Virus record (IMG/VR): IMGVR_UViG_3300028925_011624
Span: 1-28,144 of that record
Length of the DNA: 28,144 bases
From: a virus
Reading direction: 5' to 3' (one strand)
The notes beneath the pieces are model-generated. The model was given only the letters and a program-made list of their open reading frames with translations. It made no database searches and was not told where the DNA came from. Both the position numbers and the translations under genes were made by a program. Shown here piece after piece: positions 1 to 6,078 of the stretch; position 1 is the first letter of the stretch, and the number at the start of each line of letters is the position of its first letter.

Positions 1-44
1 GAGCGAGCCACGTTTGGTGATGAGCAAACAAACCGAGCGAGGAG
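1..44 (+). repeat. Edge of a second TIGR-like 34-bp array
   Basis: The first bases hold block GAGCGAGCCA (1-10), 8 variable bases, block GATGAGCA (19-26), 8 variable bases, then a second degenerate GAGCGAGG (35-42). The block-to-block distance is exactly 34 bp. The blocks match those of the array at 6641-7289 (GAGCGAGCCA and GAAAAGCA when read on its minus strand), but lie in the opposite orientation. The next expected block is absent, so this is the 3' end of an array whose body lies outside the window. A 6-bp inverted repeat (ACTAGG 64-69, CCTAGT 78-83) follows; it has no T-run and is not a convincing terminator. Confidence 0.65.
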
Positions 45-134
45 ATGACTTGTGGCTACTGATACTAGGGGTGGGTTCCTAGTGGTGCTATAAAGTAGCG
101 ATGTACGGCATTCGATCATTGCAGTAGGGCTCTG

Positions 135-374
135 GTGGCTAGTTTGCCCTTATCTGCTTGTGTGCTGCTTCTTCTTTGCCCCGAACTTGAGTACATCCGG
201 ATCTTGGACTCGGAGCTATTCCGCAGGGCCGATTCTCTGTCAACTCAAGAGCCTCCAAAGGAAGTTGAAAGGGTTGAGGAGCCACGGGTGCTGCCCCCGA
301 TACCCAGGGAAAAGCCTCCCCGGCCTGTCGAGCCTCTAATTAACTACATTTTGCCGAACTTTAAGCTGGATTGA
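135..374 (+). CDS. Small proline-rich membrane-anchored protein, possibly Rz1-like
   Basis: An unrecognised 79-residue ORF starting at GTG, with AGGG about 7 nt upstream. Residues 4-15 are hydrophobic with two cysteines (LSAC at 6-9, LLLC at 12-15), a possible short lipoprotein or anchor segment. The second half is rich in proline and charge (EPPKE, PPIPREKPPRPVEP). Small outer-membrane spanins of the Rz1 type combine a lipobox with a proline-rich tail, so that role is possible, but the signal is unusually short. It is convergent with the EF-hand membrane gene at 380-724. An alternative start is TTG at 144. It could be a chance ORF; no minus-strand gene competes for the interval. Confidence 0.35.
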   Translation: MASLPLSACVLLLLCPELEYIRILDSELFRRADSLSTQEPPKEVERVEEPRVLPPIPREKPPRPVEPLINYILPNFKLD

Positions 375-379
375 ATCGA

Positions 380-724
380 TTATTTTTTTCGAGACATGAA
401 GGCAGCGGCCCCGAAGTAAGCTGAAACGACACCAGCCATGCCGATATAAAATAGGCTGAATAGGTCAGATAGGGCCTTAATCCGTGAATCCGGAAAGATT
501 GGCAGGAAGACCATGGCGGTAAAGACCAGCATGGCGATCATGGCAACCCAGGCCATCCTTCTCTGAGCATCCTGCTTCTCATGCATATCAAGGGCGGCTG
601 ACGCCACTAGTTCGCTGTCGGAGACAATCCCATCCCCATCAAGGTCCAATGGGTTGTACTTACTGCCGCTCTCTAATTTCTTCTGAACCATGGGGATACC
701 CGATAAAACCAAACTCATGGGCAT
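380..724 (-). CDS. EF-hand protein with two membrane segments (holin-like?)
   Basis: This 114-residue protein has a textbook EF-hand calcium loop (DLDGDGIVSDSE, residues 27-38), with Asp at loop positions 1, 3 and 5, Gly at 6 and Glu at 12. Two hydrophobic segments follow, near residues 59-76 (AWVAMIAMLVFTAMVFLP) and 87-109 (LFSLFYIGMAGVVSAYFGAA), and a basic end (SRKK). EF-hand plus transmembrane proteins of this size occur in marine phages. A holin or calcium-responsive membrane role is inference. The start is uncertain: Met1, Met3 and Met12 are all possible and none has a strong Shine-Dalgarno. It is transcribed divergently from the gene at 971. Confidence 0.75.
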   Translation of the reverse strand: MPMSLVLSGIPMVQKKLESGSKYNPLDLDGDGIVSDSELVASAALDMHEKQDAQRRMAWVAMIAMLVFTAMVFLPIFPDSRIKALSDLFSLFYIGMAGVVSAYFGAAAFMSRKK

Positions 725-864
725 TCTACGCTAATTGATGAAAATCGAAAAAAGCGTTTTGTTTAAATTTTTGAAAAAAATATTTTGCTTATGTTCAATG
801 ACTTATTTTGAGGACCAGCCCCAAACACGCGGAATCAGGCGGTTTCGGTCAATTTTAAAAATCG

Positions 865-931
865 GGTGTGGTATACTTAGTGTGCTACCTGTTCTTTGAC
901 ATTGTGAATATGAAACCGCGTTCGATGCGGG
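865..931 (+). promoter_or_regulatory. Promoter with boxA-like leader and hairpin
   Basis: An extended -10 (TGTGGTATACT, hexamer 872-877) has no clear -35. Downstream, TGTTCTTTGACA (890-901) matches 10 of 12 positions of the E. coli rrn boxA TGCTCTTTAACA, and a stem-loop follows (CCGCG 917-921, TGCGG 927-931, with one G-T pair). This leads to the + strand gene at 971. The boxA reading is inferred from similarity only; TTGACA at 896-901 could instead be a -35 box, but no good -10 lies 16-18 bp downstream. Confidence 0.45.
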
Positions 932-970
932 ACTTAGGAAAGTCGTGGGCCTCCAACCTTGGAGAAGTCT

Positions 971-1426
971 ATGACAAAGTCATTATTTAGCTCACTGCTA
1001 GGTGAGGCGCTTGGAGTTTCCAAGCCGAAGACAAAGAAAAAAGATATCTACGCGACAGCCAGAGCAAAGGCCAAGCGGATTGCCAAGAGGATCGGTGTCG
1101 AAATTGAGATTTGCCGGATAGGTCGGGACATCGACTACGACGTGTTTCCGTCAAAGGGCATTGAAGACCCCTTCGAGTACGGCAGACACATTTGTTACGA
1201 CTGGAACGAAGTGCTCGAAATGGTCGAGGTCTACGAGAAAATGGTGGTCGGAGTGAAAATAACCAAAGCTATGGCACGGTCGATTGCCAAAACCATCGAC
1301 AACGCCGGGAACCTCGACTGGCATGCGATCAGGGACCATGTAGACACAGCAACGTCAGGTGAACTCGACGCCTTCAAACTCGACATGATGACCGACTGGG
1401 TTGTCGAGGAGTGCGACAAGAAATAA
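971..1426 (+). CDS. Hypothetical phage protein, 151 aa
   Basis: I do not recognise a family. ATG at 971 is preceded by GGAG 7 nt upstream, which makes it a better start than the in-frame TTG at 959. The N-terminus is basic (KPKTKKK, then ARAKAKRIAKR near residues 28-40), suggesting nucleic-acid contact. The middle and end are acidic and Trp-rich, ending in DWVVEECDKK. A helical repeat-like stretch occupies about residues 95-140. It stands alone on the + strand behind a boxA-like leader, so it is probably expressed separately from the minus-strand genes. Its leader motif ACCTTGGAG recurs upstream of the minus-strand genes starting at 2964 and 5403, which suggests a shared translation signal. 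Confidence 0.75.
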   Translation: MTKSLFSSLLGEALGVSKPKTKKKDIYATARAKAKRIAKRIGVEIEICRIGRDIDYDVFPSKGIEDPFEYGRHICYDWNEVLEMVEVYEKMVVGVKITKAMARSIAKTIDNAGNLDWHAIRDHVDTATSGELDAFKLDMMTDWVVEECDKK

Positions 1427-1756
1427 TCAAGTAACAACAACCACGGCTCACGGCTTTCCTAATTCCTGTAAGCGGATTGAATTTTGTGGTGATTATGGGT
1501 GGGGGATACGCTACGCGGCTAAATCTGTGTCAACCCCACCCAGGGGGGTACGCAATAATAAATCACTTGACCCGACAGAAAGGCTAGGGTCTTAGGGTAC
1601 CTTGACCCCAAGCCCCAGCCCCTCGGTTGGATTAGAAAGTTAGTTGTTGGAACACAATCCAGAGTCCATAGCAGCAAACCAAAACACCGCATGGAATGTA
1701 GATCGACATTACCGTTCTGAATATAAAACGGTTGCGCCGTCTCCTGGCTCTACTGT
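1427..1756. other. Gene-poor spacer
   Basis: There is no convincing gene in these 330 bases between a + strand gene and the end of a minus-strand operon. It holds a short inverted repeat (ACCGTT 1711-1716, AACGGT 1727-1732) that may act as a weak bidirectional terminator. A C-rich stretch around 1600-1622 contains two TTGACC-like motifs nearby. I found no tRNA cloverleaf. Confidence 0.5.
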
Positions 1757-2110
1757 TCATGCTTCAACCTTCTGCTTGCTGTTATCGACGACGAGTCGAT
1801 CTTCCTCATCTGCATCTTCTAGCCAACTAACTAGGCCAAACTCACCAACACTTAATATGCCGATCAGTATCGGGATGTCGTAAGGATTTACCGGGCTACT
1901 GGACATATCCTCGCCGTCGTAGAATCTCCCTGCGTATCTCTCTTGCAATTCACGATCTTGCTTCCAGCGCCGCTGCCATTCAGCTTCGTGATTGAAATGT
2001 TCCGGAGACACCTTTGCGAACTTGCCAACCCTTCGGTTGATGTCGCGTGTCTGATGTTGGACCAGCGTCACACCAAGTCCTGTCGGCTGTATTAAAAATG
2101 TAACTTTCAT
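1757..2110 (-). CDS. Hypothetical phage protein, 117 aa
   Basis: No family is recognised. The start at 2110 is chosen because GGATAAGAAA directly precedes it, the same ribosome-binding arrangement as the upstream gene at 2581; an ATG four codons earlier (2122) is also possible. The N-terminus (KVTFLIQPTGLGVTLVQ) looks like two beta strands. The centre is charged and Trp/Arg/Glu-rich (residues 40-60). A hydrophobic stretch near residues 79-95 (IPILIGILSVGEFGLVSW) is followed by an acidic tail (EDADEEDR). It is the last gene of a three-gene set (2964 to 1757), each preceded by a GC-rich hairpin. Confidence 0.7.
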   Translation of the reverse strand: MKVTFLIQPTGLGVTLVQHQTRDINRRVGKFAKVSPEHFNHEAEWQRRWKQDRELQERYAGRFYDGEDMSSSPVNPYDIPILIGILSVGEFGLVSWLEDADEEDRLVVDNSKQKVEA

Positions 2111-2133
2111 TTTCTTATCCATTCTTAGTTAGT

Positions 2134-2158
2134 GGGGGCGAACACTGCGCCCGCCCCC
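2134..2158 (-). promoter_or_regulatory. 5'-leader RNA hairpin
   Basis: The minus-strand arms GGGGGCGGGC and GTTCGCCCCC pair over 10 bp, including G-U pairs, around a 5-nt loop. No T-run follows, so it is not a classic terminator. It sits 24 nt before the start at 2110 and matches the hairpin at 2606-2630 in stem length, loop length and position, with different inner base pairs. Confidence 0.6.
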
Positions 2159-2164
2159 GTTTCG

Positions 2165-2581
2165 TTAATCAGTAAGACTGTCGGAATAGGCTAGCCTAAG
2201 ATGACGGAACACGATTGCCTGAGCCGCGTCGAGTCCCAGGCCATTGCCGAGAACCTTTCCAGCGCCGCCCGCCATTTCCTCGAAGCCACTGCTCGCGACA
2301 ACCGAGGCCTTGTCCGCCTCGTCCACGATAATGTCGCCGACGCTCACGCTATGCATTTGGCCAACCGTTAAGACTTCGCCGCCCTCGTGATTGCCGAAGA
2401 CGAAAGCCTCGTCGAGGTTTCTTGCTGGGATTACCGCCACCGGGACGTACATGTCCAGGCGCTTTAGAGCGCCCTTCGACACGCTGCCCTCGGGCTGAAA
2501 GCCTCCCATCATTTCGGCGGCATCGTCTGCGTTCTCGCGGTAGTCGATCTGGAAGACTCGGTAAGTTTCTTTTTTCAGCAT
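2165..2581 (-). CDS. YodL-like phage protein
   Basis: This 138-residue protein starts at ATG 2581 behind AAGGGATAAGAAA. Its N-terminus (YRVFQIDYRENADDAAEMMGG) and the central pattern MHSVSVGDIIVDEADKASVVASSGFEEM resemble the YodL-like domain found in mobile-element and phage proteins, where an H-S-x-S-x-x-D-x-[IV]-V segment precedes an S-x-G-F-x-E segment. The molecular role of that family is not established. The C-terminus may extend it with a helix (LDAAQAIVFRHLRLAYSDSL). It is co-transcribed between the genes at 2964 and 1757. The YodL assignment is from pattern memory and only moderately certain; gene reality is more secure. Confidence 0.72.
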   Translation of the reverse strand: MLKKETYRVFQIDYRENADDAAEMMGGFQPEGSVSKGALKRLDMYVPVAVIPARNLDEAFVFGNHEGGEVLTVGQMHSVSVGDIIVDEADKASVVASSGFEEMAGGAGKVLGNGLGLDAAQAIVFRHLRLAYSDSLTD

Positions 2582-2605
2582 TTTCTTATCCCTTCTTGGT
2601 TTGGT

Positions 2606-2630
2606 GGGGGCCAGCACCTTGCCAGCCCCC
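2606..2630 (-). promoter_or_regulatory. 5'-leader RNA hairpin
   Basis: The minus-strand arms GGGGGCTGGC and GCTGGCCCCC pair over 10 bp (two G-U pairs) with a 5-nt loop AAGGT. It is not followed by a T-run, and lies 25 nt before the start at 2581. It is the structural twin of 2134-2158. Confidence 0.6.
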
Positions 2631-2640
2631 GGTTGATTGC

Positions 2641-2964
2641 TCAGTGAACAAACGTGGCGCGGAGCGTGTCGCAACTAACGCGATGACCCAGGACGGCAGC
2701 GCCCACACCCTTAACCGCGTGCGTTCCCTGGGGGAGGGTTCTTACCTCGACTTCGGAAAGTTTCGCCCGAGCCTCTGCCGCGACAGACGCTCTGTCGAGG
2801 AACTCAAGTTCCTCACGAATTTTCAAGGGAGCGTCCGCGATCAGGCCGTTGATGATCCCGGCACGTTTGCGCCGAGCGGCTGCGGCCTCGGCCTTATTCT
2901 CCAGCCAATCGAGGGTGAACTTGCCGAGGCGGGTATTCATTTTTAGGTTCCAGATATTAGCCAT
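2641..2964 (-). CDS. Hypothetical phage protein, 107 aa
   Basis: No family is recognised. ATG at 2964 has GGAGAAG 6 nt upstream inside an ACCTTGGAG leader shared with other genes. The N-terminal half is helical and rich in Ala, Arg, Lys and Glu (LENKAEAAAARRKRAGI, then APLKIREELEFLDRASVAAEARAKL), which suggests a small alpha-helical or coiled-coil protein. The C-terminus is more beta-like and ends TLRATFVH. It is the first gene of the transcript running towards 1757. A perfect 14-bp palindrome lies 22 nt before its start. Confidence 0.65.
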   Translation of the reverse strand: MANIWNLKMNTRLGKFTLDWLENKAEAAAARRKRAGIINGLIADAPLKIREELEFLDRASVAAEARAKLSEVEVRTLPQGTHAVKGVGAAVLGHRVSCDTLRATFVH

Positions 2965-2985
2965 TTGATCTTCTCCAAGGTTGCT

Positions 2986-2999
2986 GGGGTAGCTACCCC
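2986..2999 (-). promoter_or_regulatory. 5'-leader palindrome
   Basis: GGGGTAGCTACCCC is a perfect 14-bp palindrome located 22 nt before the start codon at 2964. It could be an RNA hairpin or a protein-binding site. Its position parallels the hairpins before the next two genes. Confidence 0.5.
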
Positions 3000-3112
3000 C
3001 GTTTGTCTCTAAGCTAGGCTTAGCTTATCGATCTACACACGACTTGTCTACTACTATTAATGCACCCAGATAAGGCCAGATCAGGCCAGGATAAGGGGGT
3101 TTAGAGGAGGGG

Positions 3113-3234
3113 TAGGAGGGCCCAGGGGCCAGAGCCCAAGACCCAAGGCCCAGGAACCGAACCCCAGACCCGACCCGACCCGACAGCATCGAACCCGACC
3201 CGACCCATCCCGACCCGACAGCCCGACCCGACAC
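3113..3234 (-). repeat. GGGTC-type tandem G-tract repeats
   Basis: On the minus strand this reads as runs of TCGGG and GGGTC pentamers, followed by GGGCC/GGGTCT-like G triplets. More than four GGG runs sit within 30 nt, so intramolecular G-quadruplex formation is possible. The tract lies immediately downstream of the terminator at 3235-3262. Similar tracts occur at 4350-4480 and 5579-5708. Confidence 0.7.
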
Positions 3235-3262
3235 AAAAAAAGGGCCCGCACGAGGCGAGCCC
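3235..3262 (-). terminator. Rho-independent terminator after the DUF932 gene
   Basis: On the minus strand, GGGCTCGC pairs with GCGGGCCC (8 bp, one G-U) around a 5-nt loop, followed by seven T. It lies 22 nt past the stop codon of the gene ending at 3284. Confidence 0.85.
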
Positions 3263-3283
3263 AATTTTCAGTGTGTGACCCGA

Positions 3284-4252
3284 CTACGCAGCGCGGGCCA
3301 TGTTTTGCAGGTTGGCAATCCAGACCACGGCGCGGTCCTGGCGACCCTCACCTAACGCGAGCGGGTCAGTGTTTTGCCGACGACGTACCGAAGGCATTGC
3401 TTCCGCTGTATTGCGTGGCGTTGACCATGCGGTTACAGCCGAAACGAGGGACCATAGAGTCTGACCGCGATCTTCCGACTCTTGTTCGAACTGCGACATA
3501 AGCAACTCAAGTTCGTTTCGAGGCGTCTGGAACACTGGCGAGCGTTTGTCCTCTTTCGCGTGCTCTTTTACCGCCTTGAGACCCTTTAGCAATTCGCGAG
3601 CGGTCTTCGCCGTGATCTTCGTGTCCGCCCATTTCCGGATGATATCGGCCTGCTGTTGGGCCTCCACCATCGCGGTGGCAATTTGATCGGGCGATACCCG
3701 GAACATGGTGTCTTCGGCGTGGCGGGTATGTTTCGCCTTAAAAACTTCGGCCAAACTGTTAAAGATCATCCCATTGTCACAGAAGTGATCGAACATCGCG
3801 ACCGCAACACTTGTGCCGGTAGAATTGTCGTAACTATTCCGAAGGAGAATCTCAAGCGATACCTTGGTCTCATGGTGTTTGCCGAGTTGACGAATACTAA
3901 AGCAAAGATCCTTCAGAACGTAACGGACACTCCAGCGCCCGCCGCTACGTCCGCCTTGGGTCGGGATAATATCCAGTTCACCATGGTATCCACCCTCGCG
4001 GATAGAGCCCTCCATCATGTCATGCGCGACCCGATTTTGGATCACCTTGTAACTAGGCGACACGGTGCCGACGCATTGGGCAGCGTCAAACAATCCTACG
4101 TGGGAAGCTTTGTTGCCCTGACCGTCGAATAGCTCCCGGCGATCAATTGGAGCGACAAAACGCGCCATGTTATCCGGGTACTGGTTCAGAACCGGGAGGC
4201 GCATGGTGGGGGCGGTGGAGGTCCAAGGTGATAGTGCTACTACGTTGGTCAT
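3284..4252 (-). CDS. DUF932 family protein
   Basis: This 322-residue protein belongs, by overall pattern, to DUF932 (YfjQ/YubP-like; phage and plasmid proteins of unknown function). The family segment with a conserved S-x-x-Y-x-x-x-Q-N is visible as VGTVSPSYKVIQN near residues 50-62, followed by a gymnast of beta-rich sequence (GRWSVRYVLKD, then TKVSLEILLRNSYDNST) and a helical C-terminal region. The C-terminus (VWIANLQNMARAA) is typical. ATG 4252 is chosen over the upstream ATG at 4315 because AAGGA lies 8 nt before it and the preceding residues are not family-like. It is a single-gene unit, bounded by a leader hairpin (4278-4290) and a terminator (3235-3262). DUF932 proteins have been linked to plasmid transfer and recombination contexts, but no biochemical role is claimed here. 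Confidence 0.9.
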   Translation of the reverse strand: MTNVVALSPWTSTAPTMRLPVLNQYPDNMARFVAPIDRRELFDGQGNKASHVGLFDAAQCVGTVSPSYKVIQNRVAHDMMEGSIREGGYHGELDIIPTQGGRSGGRWSVRYVLKDLCFSIRQLGKHHETKVSLEILLRNSYDNSTGTSVAVAMFDHFCDNGMIFNSLAEVFKAKHTRHAEDTMFRVSPDQIATAMVEAQQQADIIRKWADTKITAKTARELLKGLKAVKEHAKEDKRSPVFQTPRNELELLMSQFEQESEDRGQTLWSLVSAVTAWSTPRNTAEAMPSVRRRQNTDPLALGEGRQDRAVVWIANLQNMARAA

Positions 4253-4277
4253 TTTCGGTATCCTTTTATGTCGTGCC

Positions 4278-4290
4278 GGGCATATCGCCC
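4278..4290 (-). promoter_or_regulatory. 5'-leader hairpin before the DUF932 gene
   Basis: A GGGC/GCCC stem with a 5-nt loop lies 26 nt before the start codon at 4252. The stem is only 4 bp, so this is weak alone; its position matches the leader hairpins near 2134, 2606 and 2986. Confidence 0.35.
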
Positions 4291-4349
4291 ACCCTGATAA
4301 TAACACCATCCCCACACGATAAGCAACATATTCTAGCTAGAAAATAACG

Positions 4350-4480
4350 CACACTTCCAGGCCCAGGCCCATGCCCATACCCACCATGCCCACGAACCCC
4401 CATATGCCCTACCGCATGGGACCAAGTGCCCTACCAAGCCCCGACCCGACTCCCGACCCGACCCGACTATTATCCCGACC
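4350..4480 (-). repeat. G-tract repeats downstream of a terminator
   Basis: The minus strand contains TCGGG/GGGTC pentamers (about 4433-4480), then spaced G triplets of the GGGCAT and GGGCCT kind (about 4350-4425). The arrangement repeats that at 3113-3234: terminator, then GGGTC pentamers, then GGGCC-type triplets. Confidence 0.65.
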
Positions 4481-4509
4481 AAAAAAAAAGGCCCCGACTA
4501 AGCGAGGCC
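4481..4509 (-). terminator. Rho-independent terminator after the GP88 operon
   Basis: On the minus strand, GGCCTCG pairs with CGGGGCC (7 bp, one G-U) around a 6-nt loop, followed by nine T. It lies just past the stop codon at 4532 and ends the GP88-like two-gene unit. Confidence 0.85.
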
Positions 4510-4531
4510 CCGACTCCCGACTCCGTAGTCG

Positions 4532-4771
4532 CTATAGGAACGTATAGTCATCGTCATGACGTAATAGGACGACTTCGATTCTGTGATCGACTCCGCCTAC
4601 ATGGCGATAGTTAACCGGGTCGTCAGTTTCTTCCGTATCGAATCCTTCCGTTTGAATCCAGCGCATGAAAAGAGACTTCGCGCTTGCACGGGCCTCGCTT
4701 TCTGTCGCGAAAACTTGCGCGTTGCCTTGCCGCTCACCATCCTTGAACAGAAGCATAGGTTTGAATCCCAT
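4532..4771 (-). CDS. Small conserved phage protein, 79 aa
   Basis: This 79-residue protein has the pattern GFKPMLLFKDGE, GNAQVFATESEARASAKSLF and TDDPVNYR, which recurs in short proteins of many phages and related elements. Its function is unknown to me. The predicted fold mixes short beta strands with one helix. The start ATG overlaps the stop of the upstream GP88-like gene (TAATG), so the two are translationally coupled. It is the last gene before the terminator at 4481-4509. Confidence 0.85.
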   Translation of the reverse strand: MGFKPMLLFKDGERQGNAQVFATESEARASAKSLFMRWIQTEGFDTEETDDPVNYRHVGGVDHRIEVVLLRHDDDYTFL

Positions 4772-5403
4772 TACTTTACCCTCTCAATAATAACGTGGGT
4801 TGAGCTTTTAGGGTCATAGCATGCCATGCAATCGCGGCATTTCTGACCTGTGCAGTTTTCGTTTTCGTGCGGTTTCGAAATGTTATTGAATGCCTTATCA
4901 AACCACGCGGGCGGTTTGGTCATTATCTTGTCAACTATCGGATTAGAATAAACGAGAATGAGATTCTCCGGTTTCCCGTTCGCTTCGCAATACTGGCGGA
5001 TTAGTTGGTGCCGCTTAGTCCACCAAGAAAACCGCGCTTGTGGGTTCTCGCGAATGATTCGCATTACGTTGACTACATAGTCCGCGTTGACTATCTCGCC
5101 GTGTCCAGAGATTCGGACATATTCTCCGGGCTGGAATCTTTTTCTGCCTTTGCCCGCAAGCTTAATAACATCGTCAGGATTCCAAGGTTGAGACAAAACA
5201 TCCGTGTTGCGTTGCAATGCGGGAACCGTGTTAGCCCGGTATGCCTTTAGCATTTCGTGGGAATAACACGAGCGGCAAATAACGTCAGCGCGGGCGTTCT
5301 CGTACATCTTGAGGCAAAACGGGTTTGACCGTGTGTTGCTATTGATAGCCCGGAAGCTTTCTAACTTGCCCGTCATTGTCGAGGCGTAGACTTCGCGTTG
5401 CAT
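4771..5403 (-). CDS. GP88-like phage protein
   Basis: This 210-residue protein resembles the phage gene product 88 family. Diagnostic features are the N-terminal cysteine cluster (NPFCLKM, then VICRSCYS near residues 30-47), the central SGHGEIVNADYVVNVMRIIRENP segment, WWTKR, and a C-terminal cluster (NCTGQKCRDCMACY, residues about 183-196). The cysteines suggest a metal or Fe-S site. The family's function is unresolved. ATG 5403 is preferred because GGAGG sits 8 nt upstream; an ATG at 5424 would lie within the leader. It heads a two-gene unit and probably depends on the promoter near 6041-6068 or one not seen in the long spacer. Confidence 0.88.
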   Translation of the reverse strand: MQREVYASTMTGKLESFRAINSNTRSNPFCLKMYENARADVICRSCYSHEMLKAYRANTVPALQRNTDVLSQPWNPDDVIKLAGKGRKRFQPGEYVRISGHGEIVNADYVVNVMRIIRENPQARFSWWTKRHQLIRQYCEANGKPENLILVYSNPIVDKIMTKPPAWFDKAFNNISKPHENENCTGQKCRDCMACYDPKSSTHVIIERVK

Positions 5404-5578
5404 TTGATAACCCTCCAAGGTCATTAACTACGCGAAGAGTAACACAAGCAACATGCCCGGGCAATAGTTGTTTTTGCCCTAGTTATCGCGTCGATTTGGA
5501 CGAATACAACCATAGGTAGGTATATACCCGGTCCTAGAGGCCATTCCCGCCCAGTTGTTCAACCAAAGGTTGTATCCA

Positions 5579-5708
5579 GAACCCGACCCCGACAACCCGA
5601 CCCCGACTGAAAAACCCGACCCCGACCCCGACACATCCCACCAGGGGGGCAAAAGTGTAGACCCGACCACCCCGACAACCGCAGTAACCCGCCATTCCCG
5701 ACCCGACT
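5579..5708 (-). repeat. GGGTC/GGGGTC tandem G-tract repeats
   Basis: The minus strand has many GGGTC and GGGGTC units in two clusters, about 5579-5632 and 5660-5708. This third tract is not directly next to a recognisable terminator. It ends about 20 bp from the parS site. Confidence 0.65.
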
Positions 5709-5728
5709 AGGTCAGCAAGGGTGTCTAT

Positions 5729-5744
5729 TGTTTCACGTGAAACT
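5729..5744. promoter_or_regulatory. parS: parS-like ParB-binding site
   Basis: TGTTTCACGTGAAACT contains the perfect 14-bp palindrome GTTTCACGTGAAAC. It matches 15 of 16 positions of the chromosomal consensus TGTTTCACGTGAAACA recognised by ParB proteins of most bacterial phyla. No parA or parB is in the window, so a host ParB, or a phage one elsewhere, would have to bind it. Confidence 0.8.
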
Positions 5745-6040
5745 TGTTTGGGGGGAGAAAGGGAGAAAGAGTGGGAATTCGCTATTCCCGACCTATGGAT
5801 ACGACTCGACTCTCTCTATCTCTCTTATGGGTGTTTAGTTGTATTTGGGGTTACCAGGGCGGGGTTGAGCACACAGGGGATTGCTTAGGGTAGCCGCCGC
5901 TTTTTGGCGCTTCAGGTCTTAAAGATGTCTTCAGGATGTCAGGCGCTCCCCATCCATTAACATTCGTCAACATGGGGTTTTATTAGGCGCTGGGTTCTGC
6001 CGGTACAGTATCAATCAAGTTAACTCAGCAGATGTCCCAT

Positions 6041-6068
6041 AGTATACCAATTCAGGCCAAATTGTTAA
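6041..6068 (-). promoter_or_regulatory. Minus-strand sigma-70-type promoter
   Basis: TTAACA (6068-6063) and TATACT (6046-6041) are separated by 16 bp, and the -10 is preceded by TTGG. It lies just past the end of the gene at 6079 and points towards the GP88-like gene. GGTATACT also occurs in the promoter near 872. Confidence 0.6.
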
Positions 6069-6078
6069 GGCTTTAGTC

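Larger units (their letters stand above)
2965..3283. other. Operon boundary: terminator, G-rich repeats, leader palindromes
   Basis: This spacer carries no gene. In minus-strand order it holds the terminator at 3235-3262, a GGGTC-rich tract (about 3113-3234), a perfect 7-bp inverted repeat TAAGCTA/TAGCTTA (3010-3027) and the palindrome GGGGTAGCTACCCC (2986-2999) just before the start at 2964. I see no strong sigma-70 promoter, though one must exist if the terminator is efficient. Confidence 0.6.
5404..6078. other. Gene-poor regulatory region with parS site
   Basis: There is no supported gene in 675 bases. Contents are GGGTC-type tracts (5579-5708), a perfect parS core (5729-5744), a pyrimidine-rich stretch near 5808-5826, two direct copies of GGCGCT flanking an inverted repeat CCCCAT/ATGGGG (about 5943-5990), and a minus-strand promoter (6041-6068). 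If that promoter serves the GP88-like gene, the transcript has an untranslated leader of roughly 620 nt, long enough to contain a regulatory or structured RNA. Confidence 0.55.

Noticed and set aside
1401-1660. tRNA-like or small protein ORF in the 1427-1756 spacer
   Set aside because: I found no acceptor stem, anticodon or T-loop pattern, and the ORF at 1401-1595 overlaps the upstream gene with no ribosome-binding site.
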